From Marispirochaeta aestuarii (lineage in GTDB: Bacteria; Spirochaetota; Spirochaetia; JC444; Marispirochaetaceae): a stretch of 64,000 nucleotides of DNA. The stretch covers positions 186,001 through 250,000 of the forward strand of contig NZ_MWQY01000001.1 of the NCBI RefSeq assembly GCF_002087085.1. The letters are read 5' to 3'. The position numbers were made by a program, and so were the translations under genes. Every line of letters begins with the position of its first letter. Position 1 is the first letter of the stretch. The notes beneath the pieces are model-generated. The model did not search any database and was not told where the DNA came from. It saw only the letters and a program-made list of their open reading frames with translations. Positions 29,601 to 36,232 of the stretch are shown here, one piece after another.

Positions 29601-30660
29601 GACCCTCTATTTTGACCAGTTCTGGCAGGGGGTAAACGAGGACAGCGACTTCCGCCAGTCCAAGCACATCTACCTGGGGGAAACGCGCATTGCAACACGT
29701 TTAAACCTGGAATCCCGGAACGGAAGTACCGATAACAGCTATGAACTTGCGAACACCTACTACTACCATCCGGATCATCTGGGAAGCGCCCATTTCGTGA
29801 CCGACCGGCATGGAGGCCGGTACGAGCACATGGAATACACGCCTTACGGAGAGCTGTGGGAGGAACAGGTATCCGACAGCCACGACATGATCCCCTTCCG
29901 CTTTACCGCAAAGGAGTGGGACGAAGAGACCGGGCTGTATTACTACGGTGCCAGGTACCTTGATCCCAAGCGGGGGAGGTGGTTGAGTGCGGATCCGGCG
30001 GGACCGGAACTGGGGGATCCGAACAGGGAGGGGTTTTCTATTGTAGAAGCGGCGAATTGGTATAGTTATGTGAGTAATAATCCGGTGATGTATGTTGATC
30101 CTACGGGATTAGAAAGCGCCGATGCAGCAAAACATTGGTACAACGCAATCTATGAACAGAATAAGGGATGGGAAATAACTCAAGATTATGGCTCTGCTGA
30201 AATGGCATCAATGGGATACTACCCAAAATCTAATGGGATTCATACAGGTGTCGATCTGAAGAAGACAGATGACTTAGGAAATAACGTAACAACAGGTACA
30301 CCTATTTTTCCGGATCGACCGGGTAAAATTAAATATATTAGAGATGAAGATCCAGGCTGTGGATTTGGTAAGTATGTCGGAATTGAAAGTGAGGATGGAT
30401 CTAATATTGAGGTACTTGCTCACTTAGATTCCATCGCTCCTGAAATTAGAGTAGGTTTCTACGTTGATAAAACGACTTCTGTGGGAACAGGTGGAAATAC
30501 TGGGAATTCAACAGGGCCACATTTACATAAACAAGTACAGCGAGATGTTCTAAAAAATGGAAGGACTCCTGGGATGGGTGCTGATGGAAATGTCGTTCAA
30601 AGTATGAGTAATTATGACAGAATTACTATTCCAGTATCAAAATCATGGTTTATGAGGTAA
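20653..30660 (+). CDS. giant secreted SpvB/TcB/RHS polymorphic toxin with M23 peptidase tip
   Basis: I place the start at the ATG at 20653 (AAGGA eight bases upstream, signal peptide follows), giving 3335 residues; a GTG at 20623 abuts the previous stop. After the signal peptide (cleavage near VYAEAP) comes a ZU5-like region (LLVPPGAVENPVMIRIEKL) and an SpvB start (GFSLPLRVPTGRGAVTPKL). Six FG-GAP/VCBS-type Asp repeats (D-x-x-GDG/C-x-x-D near 572, 652, 1598, 1704, 1804, 1955) are split by some 900 residues of unknown sequence. TcB-like and YD/RHS repeats follow (about 1975-3030). The RHS core (YYHPDHLGSAHFVTD at about 3039) ends in DPTGL at 3149-3153. The tip carries M23 ligands H3197, D3201 (HTGVD) and H3290/H3292 (PHLH), predicting peptidoglycan cleavage. 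The RHS shell presumably encloses the tip until delivery. Confidence 0.9.
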   Translation: MNIKKRLTAFLLLECFLVGTVAPPVYAEAPRQEVLPGTPCKWTVPVQEESGFLGEFCVSPESGGEYISDTVSLLVPPGAVENPVMIRIEKLSLVEGLPAGMSNLSSGAAGYRFLPENQSFLRAVKVTLPFDRRILESETALSNLYTWYYDRRESRWRRLERWRVDRQKATITSLTTHFTDMITSTLTLPEGPQAVDFNVNSIKDLKAADPTAGVPRIQGLDAAGMGDAGFSLPLRVPTGRGAVTPKLALTYSSEHQNGWMGRGFDIGVSSVAIDTRFGLPEYGGEDIFAIDGEELVATGEMEDGALKYQRRKEGSFERILWFVNDDRRWEITDKNGTTRVYGTTDSWIGPDRRDRTKIYCWYLSRVIDANGNTADYMYTRDEINSAVYLREIRYSGHEETGEEGLYRVRFDLDLSSGARPDRRSEARGGFVSKLAGLLRGVEISCDGLLFRRYEFSYEQNIFGQTQLIETAEYDGGDQRFYCYGFEYHSPKQQEDGYTGFEETSVSLGYPEQVPALQKDRSLSLGGSLYTGVTLRRPKIDFWGGLKWVVAANFGLRAGMSSSSGRTEISLLDLSGDGLADIVLSKGKKAVCIPNRGDYFDFENTINFGRLPREVNENDSTSCDIGLSVGVFPLSGSTTWQWGSSKTKSSYSDLDGDGFVDFIASDESGYRKNQQGTGFTDGQLRTSGVSGEIVEISENELRSLENSYYIQEPLRRWKAYRSGTVRVENEFSCADTAWADQRNESAWTRTPDTAHNVSFTRAGPSEDAQTIDTVSINAGESIYFHLDTRGEPRGDDLTWRSRVSYRDIEYFEDWEQYGDFLTPPYEYEHLPDSDFDEIYNWTCITDPNDSEQTISVYHRISNWKDIAKSDAGVANALIREGFISLPRIPAQLYQRLMTMAGTRMEVRDLMSGGRKVYPSERYRLFYAYTLAPEENMYYRTGTDGEAVARQYLDDLCDQVGTAAVRNLLRPSFLEGERMYLEHDGSARSYTRSAPAVFLTAEIIDAEDSTGVLGEQSLSGGIVLDRTHDSAGEELLYSHVLIPGESGFRLVRREGNTDTVLDSARVNSSASGISVDLPEDGVSRRFVLGGGTSLIRRLPEAAFEGVLTESLLAGEEFRADDLFPLDGSLWNAVLAEADLTAAEEAEYAAAFVYDEQNDSYTPQPDMDDDLYLSFLKLLDRQSDNGLSALDTLPEENAFRIVLFSTEEYAVFLSAQDPDTAAVIQDCFTRYSEPEAVHWYALSEHLSSHESSAMVDALRRYRVMDELLPWYRDDGEYYLLDEAVSSGSDEANQISAALEKVGLSVWTRLERSIRYSSDGSFSVEDIGTVDAEGLEAFCPLPTEGPAGLVPAGRIRIPVYDYEGVCRLKVIDIRQADSEIDYSPENRVDYSFLESIDLGDFDGGAGGSSSNVDTSAVENTEYHQESFAGGTYGWFYGAWTGNYLWDENELFKARADEHSPDQYTETSTPPPPSFLPLNKNEKDENRIIRTDGKEEMREVSPEAWIGVDNSYSDSEWRDDGSVSYTEYTFAPYIDGQFFHPARVGGDSYYRAPGTGTMVGDGCLSTLRKGKNSGQDNSFSIAGGLYLGSRNSSESWLYKDFLDINGDCYPDVIYFPSEGGKSVQVMYGAVDEDGAFSLGDTVPWTAAFDYLSFSENNTEGFGASPLAAVGAIKNLYIDGKQVSSGIAAPLGLSINGTASSTTRRMALRDINGDGLPDQLRRDGTGALLAAINTGEGFAPVNTFAGGLDVDFFTSPGDFTGATDSRGLYYGNVGSFGGTVSVGFGNPSVSIGASCGLTGNANRSLFRLADVNGDGLPDQVAKRAEDDYFEVLFNLGDSFASESVRIYRDDWTNLDLKEAMRESLNSQISSAINTFTGLSVPTRLPGFDIDPASLEFEDRLGIELNPFNIDDTLEYAAGLSLSLNSSLTISIPLWYPVLSFDISPGVNGSYVNTAATLKFQDITGDGLPDHVLRVPGENRVRVMENRLGHAGLLKTIRSPFGGVTEISYRRAGNTVAMPQNRWVPERISVNDGFQDDPDRPGEHCYVQSFEFRDGFYDRRERLFCGFGTVRITRFESRQSSDPGDWDIASVTEDTYALNPAYDDNIYRRGLLTRRAVYDRHPEDSGALLYSEKICTYDLVPLTDRSRFPQLSRETERLYSPEDQTCIEKLIEYRRYNEYGNVELLTDYGSARDPDDDMTAEIFYAEPDSGRYLHAHPQSIEVRGSDDTLLRRRFGGYDRSRGNLIRLDQYSSENRWSTHLLEWDRYGNLIRMEGPRGHAVEIDYDDAVHTYPVSIRSLNDRVAFTPSYSSSLEWDYRYGKELVLTDQNANVQTRSYDNFGRLTEVWSPYDTGTRPAVAFDYRSDAFPWQAVTLNKVSHDPVSEDDLLTAVTSDGLGRIIQTAREGEVHTKGTGWNCSGAIVFDGAGRVVQEGQTVFTGGTGEFFSNLPPLAGLKNPTGTSYDPLDRVVSIVLPDDPEDPEDDAIISVSYRVEAANLLEIKTDPLGNITETIKDPRGNIRELRKKAPGGELLKRASYEYSALNELIRSLEYQLETGISYPVDYAYDLAGRRTLIESPDAGRITFEYDEAGNPLKKVDSRLRAKGQSIRYSYDGHNRLIRIEYPETADTTFEYGTGSQTDENQAGRLVRRSDSSGTIEYRYGKLGEVLFAGRSLNRLSPGAPAKSAETGFVCDYLGRLESITYPDTEVVSYSYTAGGQVNHVEGVSKGTTTVYIEEIGYDEYGQRVYMEYGNKVVTEYSYNPWRRWLDTIVTTNPGGCREYQNIEYSFDPVGNIEGYRNEVYGYRTEQQYSYDALNQLVSAGGTYEHTPYNTQVDYTSRYSQEYDFDSLGNFSRKTSSQGYSPNRTPMGSLNYNLEYRYWEGKSHRVQWVGNTHYSYDANGNIIEEREGGPSVEATAGISALVKDGVLRSVNRGFALIRNPDESEETVAMRSYEWDEENRLTGYADRRVNMAYTYDADNQRTVKYHIQAGEETLYFDQFWQGVNEDSDFRQSKHIYLGETRIATRLNLESRNGSTDNSYELANTYYYHPDHLGSAHFVTDRHGGRYEHMEYTPYGELWEEQVSDSHDMIPFRFTAKEWDEETGLYYYGARYLDPKRGRWLSADPAGPELGDPNREGFSIVEAANWYSYVSNNPVMYVDPTGLESADAAKHWYNAIYEQNKGWEITQDYGSAEMASMGYYPKSNGIHTGVDLKKTDDLGNNVTTGTPIFPDRPGKIKYIRDEDPGCGFGKYVGIESEDGSNIEVLAHLDSIAPEIRVGFYVDKTTSVGTGGNTGNSTGPHLHKQVQRDVLKNGRTPGMGADGNVVQSMSNYDRITIPVSKSWFMR

Positions 30661-31284
30661 CAAATGAAAGCATTGAAAATTTCTACCATTGTTGTATTTC
30701 TATTTTTAGCTACCGCATGTACTGAAGCCGATGAATCAAACCGTTCTACAGAAGTCGCAGAGCTAAAAGCAAAGGTTTACAATCTCCAGTCTGAAAATGA
30801 AAAACTGAAAGAGCGTAATGAAGAATTAACTACTGCCAATTCAACTCTAATCAAGGAGAAGAGTAGTCTATACAACCCTTTTTCTGGTAGTGGAAATCCT
30901 TTTAAATCCTTCCTGTTTTCCAACTCAACATCTTTTCCTTTTGGATATCTACAGGTTACAGGTTACTTCGAAGAAATTTTGATCTCAGATGTTGATAATG
31001 GATTAGAAGGACTTTGTCCGTTCTTTGTTGTTAATGAGATGGATTCAGATTTAAGTAACTACTTTTGGTCAATGATAAACAAGGGTAATACGTTCAATCG
31101 AAATATCGATGATCATATAGGTCTTTCTCTCAATCTTGATGATACACCAGAGATCATCATTGATGAACTGAAATCGAGTAGTAAGGAAATCACTGTCATC
31201 GGCTATCTAAGAGATTTAGAACTTGGTGGAAATATGACGTTGTGTAATCAGTATTTTACTCCCTTGGCAGTAATTTCCCCATAA
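30112..31284 (+). other. AT-rich exchangeable tip/immunity cassette
   Basis: Base composition changes sharply near 30030-30110, exactly at the end of the conserved RHS core. The 60-base line at 29821 has 33 G+C; the lines at 30241 and 30781 have 24 and 19. Codon choice shifts too (aaa, aat, tta and gat become common). The low-GC tract covers the M23 tip and the whole following lipoprotein gene and ends before the hairpin at 31300. In RHS loci, tip and immunity gene are replaced together by recombination after a conserved core, and this tract fits that. Confidence 0.7.
30664..31284 (+). CDS. small lipoprotein, candidate immunity protein for the M23 tip
   Basis: The 206-residue protein starts three bases after the giant gene's stop. 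It has a signal peptide with lipobox (LFLATAC, Cys19). A charged coiled-coil stretch follows (about 30-66, VAELKAKVYNLQSENEKLKE), then a globular domain of about 120 residues that I do not recognise. Membrane anchoring on the periplasmic side is where an inhibitor of a peptidoglycan peptidase would be needed. Its position, tight spacing and shared AT-rich composition make immunity the best guess, but no similarity to a known immunity family was seen. An alternative is a structural lipoprotein unrelated to the toxin. Confidence 0.75.
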   Translation: MKALKISTIVVFLFLATACTEADESNRSTEVAELKAKVYNLQSENEKLKERNEELTTANSTLIKEKSSLYNPFSGSGNPFKSFLFSNSTSFPFGYLQVTGYFEEILISDVDNGLEGLCPFFVVNEMDSDLSNYFWSMINKGNTFNRNIDDHIGLSLNLDDTPEIIIDELKSSSKEITVIGYLRDLELGGNMTLCNQYFTPLAVISP

Positions 31285-31299
31285 TAACCGTATTACACA

Positions 31300-31323
31300 G
31301 CATCCCGGAATTCTCCGGGATGC
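31300..31323 (+). terminator. perfect 10-bp hairpin after the RHS operon
   Basis: GCATCCCGGA (31300-31309) pairs perfectly with TCCGGGATGC (31314-31323) around an ATTC loop, 15 bases after the lipoprotein stop. No U-run follows, so it may act as a Rho-assisted stop or RNA-stabilising end. The remaining 200 bases up to the permease gene are AT-rich and show no gene. They contain a spaced inverted repeat, ATGAAGAACC at 31459-31468 with GGTTCTTCAT at 31515-31524. Confidence 0.5.
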
Positions 31324-31520
31324 CTGTCCGAATTATTATATTATGCAGTACGTAATGAGATTATTTATTTATATGTACTACAGTAGTAGTTTATCTGCTT
31401 TTGGGGATAAATTGAACAGAAGTAACGATCGCAATTTTCTGTCGTCCATTCATCAGGCATGAAGAACCTTTGAGACTGAAAAAAAGCGCATGATCGAAAC
31501 CGTTGTTGGCTAATGGTTCT

Positions 31521-32342
31521 TCATTTCTCAGAAGCCAGTGCGAATCCTTTCATAAAGCTCTCTTGCATAATAAAGAATACAAAAAGGGGCGGAATCATGG
31601 TAATCATGACTCCTGCCATAATGACGCCCCAGTTATTCATCGCTTCGGCCTGGATAAGCATTTTGACGCCGATTTGAACTACGCGCATCTGCTTGGAGTT
31701 GGTAGCCATCAGCGGCCAGAGATACTGGTTCCATATATATATAAACTCGATTACCGTGAGGGCGCCAATTGAGTTTTTGGATAAGGGAATAAGGATTTGA
31801 AACAGGTATCGAAGGGGGTGACATCCATCCATCTTGGCAGCATCGAGAAGTTCAAGGGGAATGGTACGGAATCGCTGGACGAAGAGAAACGTCCCGGTTG
31901 CACTTGCCAGGAAGGGAAAAATAAGTCCGGCATATGTATCTATCCAGCCGAAACTGCTTACGATGCCGAAAAGAGCTACTATGCGTACCGGTATGGGCAG
32001 CAGCAGGGTTATGATTACTATGAAGAAGAGCAGGTTCTTTCCCTTGAAGTCGAAGTGGGTAAAAGCAAAGGCCGCCAACAGGCTGAATACTATTTTTCCA
32101 GCTGTCACGGCAGCTGCAATAATTGTTGAATTCAACATCATCCGGCCGAGGCTGACGCTTCGCCACGCGGCAGTGTAATTACTGAAATGTGCGGAAGGAA
32201 GAAGTTTAGGAGGTGAAGAGTAGACTTCCGCCGGTGTTTGCGTACTTATAACGAATGAAAGCACAACGGGAAGGCTGACTATCAGGATGCTGAGGATTAT
32301 CACAGCATGCAGGGCGATTGTCTGTAATCTTGTACGTTTCAT
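31521..32342 (-). CDS. carbohydrate ABC transporter permease (MalG/UgpE type)
   Basis: The 273-residue permease has about six helices starting at residues 10-30 (LHAVIILSILIVSLPVVLSFV). The cytoplasmic EAA loop (LDAAKMDGCHPLRYLFQILI) is typical of CUT1-family second permeases. It would partner the permease ten bases upstream and the binding protein before that. The substrate may be an oligosaccharide or glycerol phosphate; the sequence does not decide. No ATPase gene is present in the cluster, which is common in families that share one MsmK-type ATPase. Confidence 0.9.
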   Translation of the reverse strand: MKRTRLQTIALHAVIILSILIVSLPVVLSFVISTQTPAEVYSSPPKLLPSAHFSNYTAAWRSVSLGRMMLNSTIIAAAVTAGKIVFSLLAAFAFTHFDFKGKNLLFFIVIITLLLPIPVRIVALFGIVSSFGWIDTYAGLIFPFLASATGTFLFVQRFRTIPLELLDAAKMDGCHPLRYLFQILIPLSKNSIGALTVIEFIYIWNQYLWPLMATNSKQMRVVQIGVKMLIQAEAMNNWGVIMAGVMITMIPPLFVFFIMQESFMKGFALASEK

Positions 32343-32351
32343 GGCTTTTTC

Positions 32352-33233
32352 CTATTGATAGTAGACCTTACGGCCGGTTGTCTTGAACTGTATCAATGTA
32401 AGAAACACTACAAGGGTGAACAAAATAAGACTCTCAGCAGCGGCGTATCCGGTCTTCGCGTTGACAAAAAAGTCTCTGTATAACTGATAGATAAGAATAT
32501 TTGTTGAATTCGCCGGTCCACCTTCCGTGAGAACATCTATCAAACCGAAGGACTGGAAATATGAGTAGATAATATTCATTATCAGGAGAAAAAAGGTAGT
32601 AGGCGAGAGCATCGGAAAAGTAATGTAGATGAACCTCTTGACGGAGCCCGCCCCGTCGATCGCTGCCGACTCTATGGCTTCTTTCTGCACATTCTGCAGA
32701 CCTGCAAGATAAAATATAATGTTGTACCCGAGGTTTTTCCATGTGGCCGCCACTGTTACCACCAGAATCGCGAGGGTGCTGTTGGTAAGCCACTCCACAT
32801 TCATACCGGTGGCTACCTGGAAAAAATGGTTCATATACCCATTGGCAGGGTTAAAAAGGAATCTGAATATTGCTCCCGATATCGCCGGGGACAGGGCGTA
32901 GGGCCATATAAGCAGGGTACGGTAGATTTTAATCCCTTTTATATCCTGATTCAGCATGAGAGCGATCAGTAAACTGATGCTGAGGCCTGCGAGTACCACT
33001 GCGAGAGAAAAAACGACGGATGTTATAAAACTCTTGATATATACTTCATCAGAAAACAGATTGATAAAATTATGCAAACCGGCAAAGATTGTCTTGAGAC
33101 CGAAGGGATGAACCTTGTAGAAACTCAAGCGGAATGTTTCAATGGCAGGATAGAAAAGAAATACTATCAGAATAATGAATGTTGGCAGTAATAGCAGGTA
33201 TGGTAACCGTTTATTGTGAAAATAGGACTGCAT
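32352..33233 (-). CDS. carbohydrate ABC transporter permease (MalF/UgpA type)
   Basis: I prefer the ATG at 33233, which has a purine-rich GAAAGGAAAAGGA site just upstream and leads straight into the first helix (YLLLLPTFIILIVFLFYPAI); the product is 293 residues. An upstream ATG at 33284 would add 17 poor residues. Six helices and the EAA loop (IESAAIDGAGSVKRFIYITF) identify a CUT1-family first permease. It is the middle gene of a three-gene operon, 68 bases after the binding protein and ten before the second permease. Confidence 0.9.
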   Translation of the reverse strand: MQSYFHNKRLPYLLLLPTFIILIVFLFYPAIETFRLSFYKVHPFGLKTIFAGLHNFINLFSDEVYIKSFITSVVFSLAVVLAGLSISLLIALMLNQDIKGIKIYRTLLIWPYALSPAISGAIFRFLFNPANGYMNHFFQVATGMNVEWLTNSTLAILVVTVAATWKNLGYNIIFYLAGLQNVQKEAIESAAIDGAGSVKRFIYITFPMLSPTTFFLLIMNIIYSYFQSFGLIDVLTEGGPANSTNILIYQLYRDFFVNAKTGYAAAESLILFTLVVFLTLIQFKTTGRKVYYQ

Positions 33234-33301
33234 GATCCTTTTCCTTTCTGAATTGTCAGGCGGGCGGCAGATTCTGCCGCCCATCCCGCTAAATACGGCG
33301 G

Positions 33302-34660
33302 TTATTCGACTAATTCATTCCATTCAAGCATCGATTTGGTAGTCTTTTCAGCCGCTTCATCAAGGGCTTCCTTGACTGTCATCTCTCCTGCATATACCTT
33401 CTGGATTCCTGTCTCTATAAGTGACCGTGCTTCAGGGAATACTCCCATCAGGGATCCGGCTGTATTGAGGGTATAGGGACTTTCAAGGAGTTGGTCAAAA
33501 GCCGTGCGGAAGTTGGGATTCTCATCGAACCAGCCTTCGGCTTCAAGCATTTCCATTGCAGTCTCTCGTACGGGAAAGTACCCCGTTCCTTTGTGCCAGC
33601 GAACCTGGGGCTCGTCGCTGGAGATGTACTTTACGAGTTTCAGAGCAGCCAGGAGCTCTTCGTTCGGATGATTGTTGGTTATCCAGAGACTTCCTCCGCC
33701 GATGGTTACGCCGCCGCGTGCCCCTTCCGGACGGGGAATATAGCCGGTACCCATTTCCCATCCCTTTTCCTTTAGAAGACCGGTAAGCTGATTTACATCG
33801 GATGTGGAGGACATTACCATGGCAACTTCCCCTGAACCGAAGGCCGCTCGATGGTTGGCCCAGCCAGGTCCGACGTCGAGGAACAGTCCGTCCCGCTCCA
33901 TTCCTGTCCACCATTCGAGAATCCGTTGTCCCGCTTGGCCGTTGAATAATGCCCTGGTCGGATATTCACCCATTCGACCGTTGTCATTGTTGACAAAGGG
34001 TGCGTCCATGAGGCAATGAAATTCCTCGAAATACCAGCTGTTCAGGTTCCATGAAATTGGAGCTTTTAATTGAGGAATCTTCTGTTTGAGAATTTTTGAG
34101 TATTCTATGACTTCTTCGAATGTTTTCGGTGGCTTTTCGGGATCAAGACCAGCCTGTTCAAAGAAGGTCTTATTGTAATACATCAGAGGAGTCGAAGAAT
34201 TGAAAGGCATGGAATAGTGTTTCCCATTGATTGTGTAATAATTACGTACCGGCGAAAAAAACGTTTCCCAGTCTATAGGATCCCATGCCTCGATTTCGTA
34301 GATTGGTGTAACGATCCCGCTGTTGGCCATCTGAAGGGTTCCGATTTCGTAGATATGAAACACATGGGGGGCATTCCCCGCTTTCGATGCCGCTTTGACT
34401 TTGTTCAAGGTGTCGTTGTACGATCCAGTGTATTGTACCTCAACTTTTATATTTGGATTGGCCTTCATAAAATCATCCACTATTCCCTGGATGAGATCAA
34501 TTCTTGAGCCTCCCATGGCATGCCAGAATTGAATAGTCACCGGTTCTGTGATTTCCACTGTCTCTTTTTCACCTGCGGCAGTCTGTTCCGGCTGCCCGCC
34601 TGAGAAAAGTGGAAATACAATTAAGAGCAGGCTGCATGTAACTAGTAGAACATTTTTCAT
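33302..34660 (-). CDS. carbohydrate ABC transporter substrate-binding protein (UgpB/MalE type)
   Basis: The ATG at 34660 has AGGAGA at six-base spacing and opens a signal peptide, giving 452 residues; an upstream in-frame ATG is unlikely. The mature protein starts GGQPEQTAAGEKE, an acidic tail without a lipobox Cys. The binding fold shows VTIQFWHAMGGSR, KVEVQYTGSYNDTLNK and APHVFHIYEIGTLQM. Further on it has GEVAMVMSSTSDVN and GGVTIGGGSLWI, as in UgpB-like proteins for glycerophosphodiesters or oligosaccharides. It is the first gene of its operon and has a good promoter at 34710-34738. Confidence 0.9.
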   Translation of the reverse strand: MKNVLLVTCSLLLIVFPLFSGGQPEQTAAGEKETVEITEPVTIQFWHAMGGSRIDLIQGIVDDFMKANPNIKVEVQYTGSYNDTLNKVKAASKAGNAPHVFHIYEIGTLQMANSGIVTPIYEIEAWDPIDWETFFSPVRNYYTINGKHYSMPFNSSTPLMYYNKTFFEQAGLDPEKPPKTFEEVIEYSKILKQKIPQLKAPISWNLNSWYFEEFHCLMDAPFVNNDNGRMGEYPTRALFNGQAGQRILEWWTGMERDGLFLDVGPGWANHRAAFGSGEVAMVMSSTSDVNQLTGLLKEKGWEMGTGYIPRPEGARGGVTIGGGSLWITNNHPNEELLAALKLVKYISSDEPQVRWHKGTGYFPVRETAMEMLEAEGWFDENPNFRTAFDQLLESPYTLNTAGSLMGVFPEARSLIETGIQKVYAGEMTVKEALDEAAEKTTKSMLEWNELVE

Positions 34661-34709
34661 ACGCACTCTCCTAATCTGGATTTTTATTGTGGATGTTTCC
34701 CCTCTTTCT

Positions 34710-34738
34710 ATTAAATATCCGTTATAAGTATTTGTCAA
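34710..34738 (-). promoter_or_regulatory. sigma-70 promoter of the sugar ABC operon
   Basis: On the minus strand TTGACA (complement of 34733-34738) is followed after 17 bases by TTTAAT (complement of 34710-34715). This is a near-consensus promoter about 50 bases before the binding-protein start codon. No clear operator palindrome overlaps it. Confidence 0.65.
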
Positions 34739-34910
34739 ATTATCTTCCGTCTCAGGTCGCAGCTCTATGGATATATATAGAAAAATAGAGATTATATTCT
34801 GAAGTATATGACTTTCTTCGGATTTTTCTTTTATTCATTCTCGATGGCAGAGGCTCTTTCCCTGACTTGGTGACATAGGTGCCGCAGTTATCTGGCCCTG
34901 GAGAGGGCAG

Positions 34911-34940
34911 TTGAATACGTGAATACATTTTTCACATTAT
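34911..34940 (+). promoter_or_regulatory. candidate promoter of the kinase-regulator operon
   Basis: TTGAAT at 34911-34916 and CATTAT at 34935-34940 are separated by 18 bases, about 100 bases before the chosen kinase start. Together with the opposite promoter at 34710 this accounts for the 378-base divergent gap (34661-35038). The rest of that gap is AT-rich with no further gene recognised. Confidence 0.35.
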
Positions 34941-35038
34941 CCCGTACCAGATTCATAATAGGTGCGGTTTTCTCTTCCTGGTCTTTTGACCATATCAATC
35001 AGGATTGTAATATTGACAGAAGCGGAGTAGGATACTTT

Positions 35039-36232
35039 ATGGCCCGGTTCGATCGTTATCTCCGGCGTTTGTTGTATATAGTATTTCTCTTCTTTCTGTT
35101 TCTTGATTTTCCGAGTGATTGGGAACAAAGGATAATTCTGCTGGCTGTGTCCGGTGTTTCGTTACTGGCCGGACTGTTCTTCGCAGAAATATGGTGGGGC
35201 GAACATTCTTTTTTTCAAAACAGACTGGTAATTGCATCGGAACTTGTCCTTGCCTCCTGTGCGGCATCATTTTTCTCCTTGCCTCATTTTCTGTTTTTCA
35301 CTCCCGTCATTGCACTGCGAATGGGATTGCTCTTTGCCGATGAATCAGGCTGGAAGCAGCGGATTGCACTGGTGATGACCTCCGTTCCTCCTCTACTGGC
35401 GGGGATAGCGGCAAGTCCCCCGGCGCTGACACTGTATCTTGCAGCAGCCCTTGCGGCTTCCTGCGCCGCCTGTTTTTCCATGCTTTTTCATCGTGAGCAG
35501 AAATCAATCCGCCTGGAAACTGAAAAGAACCTTCAAACGAAGGATGCCATTCTTTCAACCCTGGCCCACGAGGTTCGCACGCCTCTTACCGTTATCCAGT
35601 CCACCGTCGATATCATGTGTGAAGGCAGGGGCGGTCCCTTGAGTCCACGGCAGTATCAGTTTCTCCAGTCCGTGGGGAGCAATGTACGCAGACTGGTAAC
35701 ACTCTCCGACGCCATTCTTGCCAGTATACGAGTGGAGAGTGCCTGGTTTACGGTCAGTCTGCACCCCATTGATATCCGGCGGTTAATAAAGGATGTTGCA
35801 GTTCATATGCGGCCCGTCCTGGAGGAAAAACAGATCGAACTTCGCTACTCGTTTCCGAAACTCCTGTCCCGTCCGCCTGCGGATGAAGGATGGATACATC
35901 AGGTGCTGGTAAATCTTGTTCATAACGCGGTCAAGCATCTTCGCTATGGAGGACGGATCATTATTTCCGTAAACGAAAATGAACAGGCCATGGTTGTTTC
36001 TGTCAGCGATAATGGTTCCGGAATACGGCTGGGGGAACGAGCCAAGGTCTTCAATGAGTTTTTTCAGGGAGACAGCTGGTCGGATGAACAGCTGGACGGT
36101 GCCGGATTAGGACTGGCCATTGTCAAGAAGGTAATCGAAAAGCATAATGGAAAGGTATATGTCAGCTCTGTGGAACATGTGGGTACTACTGTCTCCTTTA
36201 CGCTGCCTCATCATGAGGAAGATGATCAGTGA
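35039..36232 (+). CDS. membrane sensor histidine kinase
   Basis: I start at the ATG at 35039, preceded by a GGAGTAGGA stretch, giving 397 residues; an ATG at 34919 would add 40 residues with no ribosome site. About six hydrophobic helices (12-150) form a membrane sensor with almost no periplasmic domain, as in sensors of membrane or transporter state. The HisKA box is STLAHEVRTPLTVIQ with the phospho-accepting His. The ATPase domain has an N box (VLVNLVHNAVKHLR), G1 (VSDNGSGI) and G2 (GAGLGLAIVKKVIE). The stop overlaps the GTG start of the regulator gene, so the pair is co-translated. Confidence 0.92.
   Translation: MARFDRYLRRLLYIVFLFFLFLDFPSDWEQRIILLAVSGVSLLAGLFFAEIWWGEHSFFQNRLVIASELVLASCAASFFSLPHFLFFTPVIALRMGLLFADESGWKQRIALVMTSVPPLLAGIAASPPALTLYLAAALAASCAACFSMLFHREQKSIRLETEKNLQTKDAILSTLAHEVRTPLTVIQSTVDIMCEGRGGPLSPRQYQFLQSVGSNVRRLVTLSDAILASIRVESAWFTVSLHPIDIRRLIKDVAVHMRPVLEEKQIELRYSFPKLLSRPPADEGWIHQVLVNLVHNAVKHLRYGGRIIISVNENEQAMVVSVSDNGSGIRLGERAKVFNEFFQGDSWSDEQLDGAGLGLAIVKKVIEKHNGKVYVSSVEHVGTTVSFTLPHHEEDDQ

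Noticed and set aside
20653..30660. Reading the giant gene as a teneurin/insect toxin complex TcC with a nearby TcA
   Set aside because: SpvB, TcB-like and RHS parts are present in one chain with a Sec signal, but no TcA-like gene exists in the window, so a classical Tc complex is not supported here.
31459..31524. Inverted repeat ATGAAGAACC / GGTTCTTCAT
   Set aside because: Arms are 46 bases apart with no T-run and one arm is in coding sequence; probably chance.
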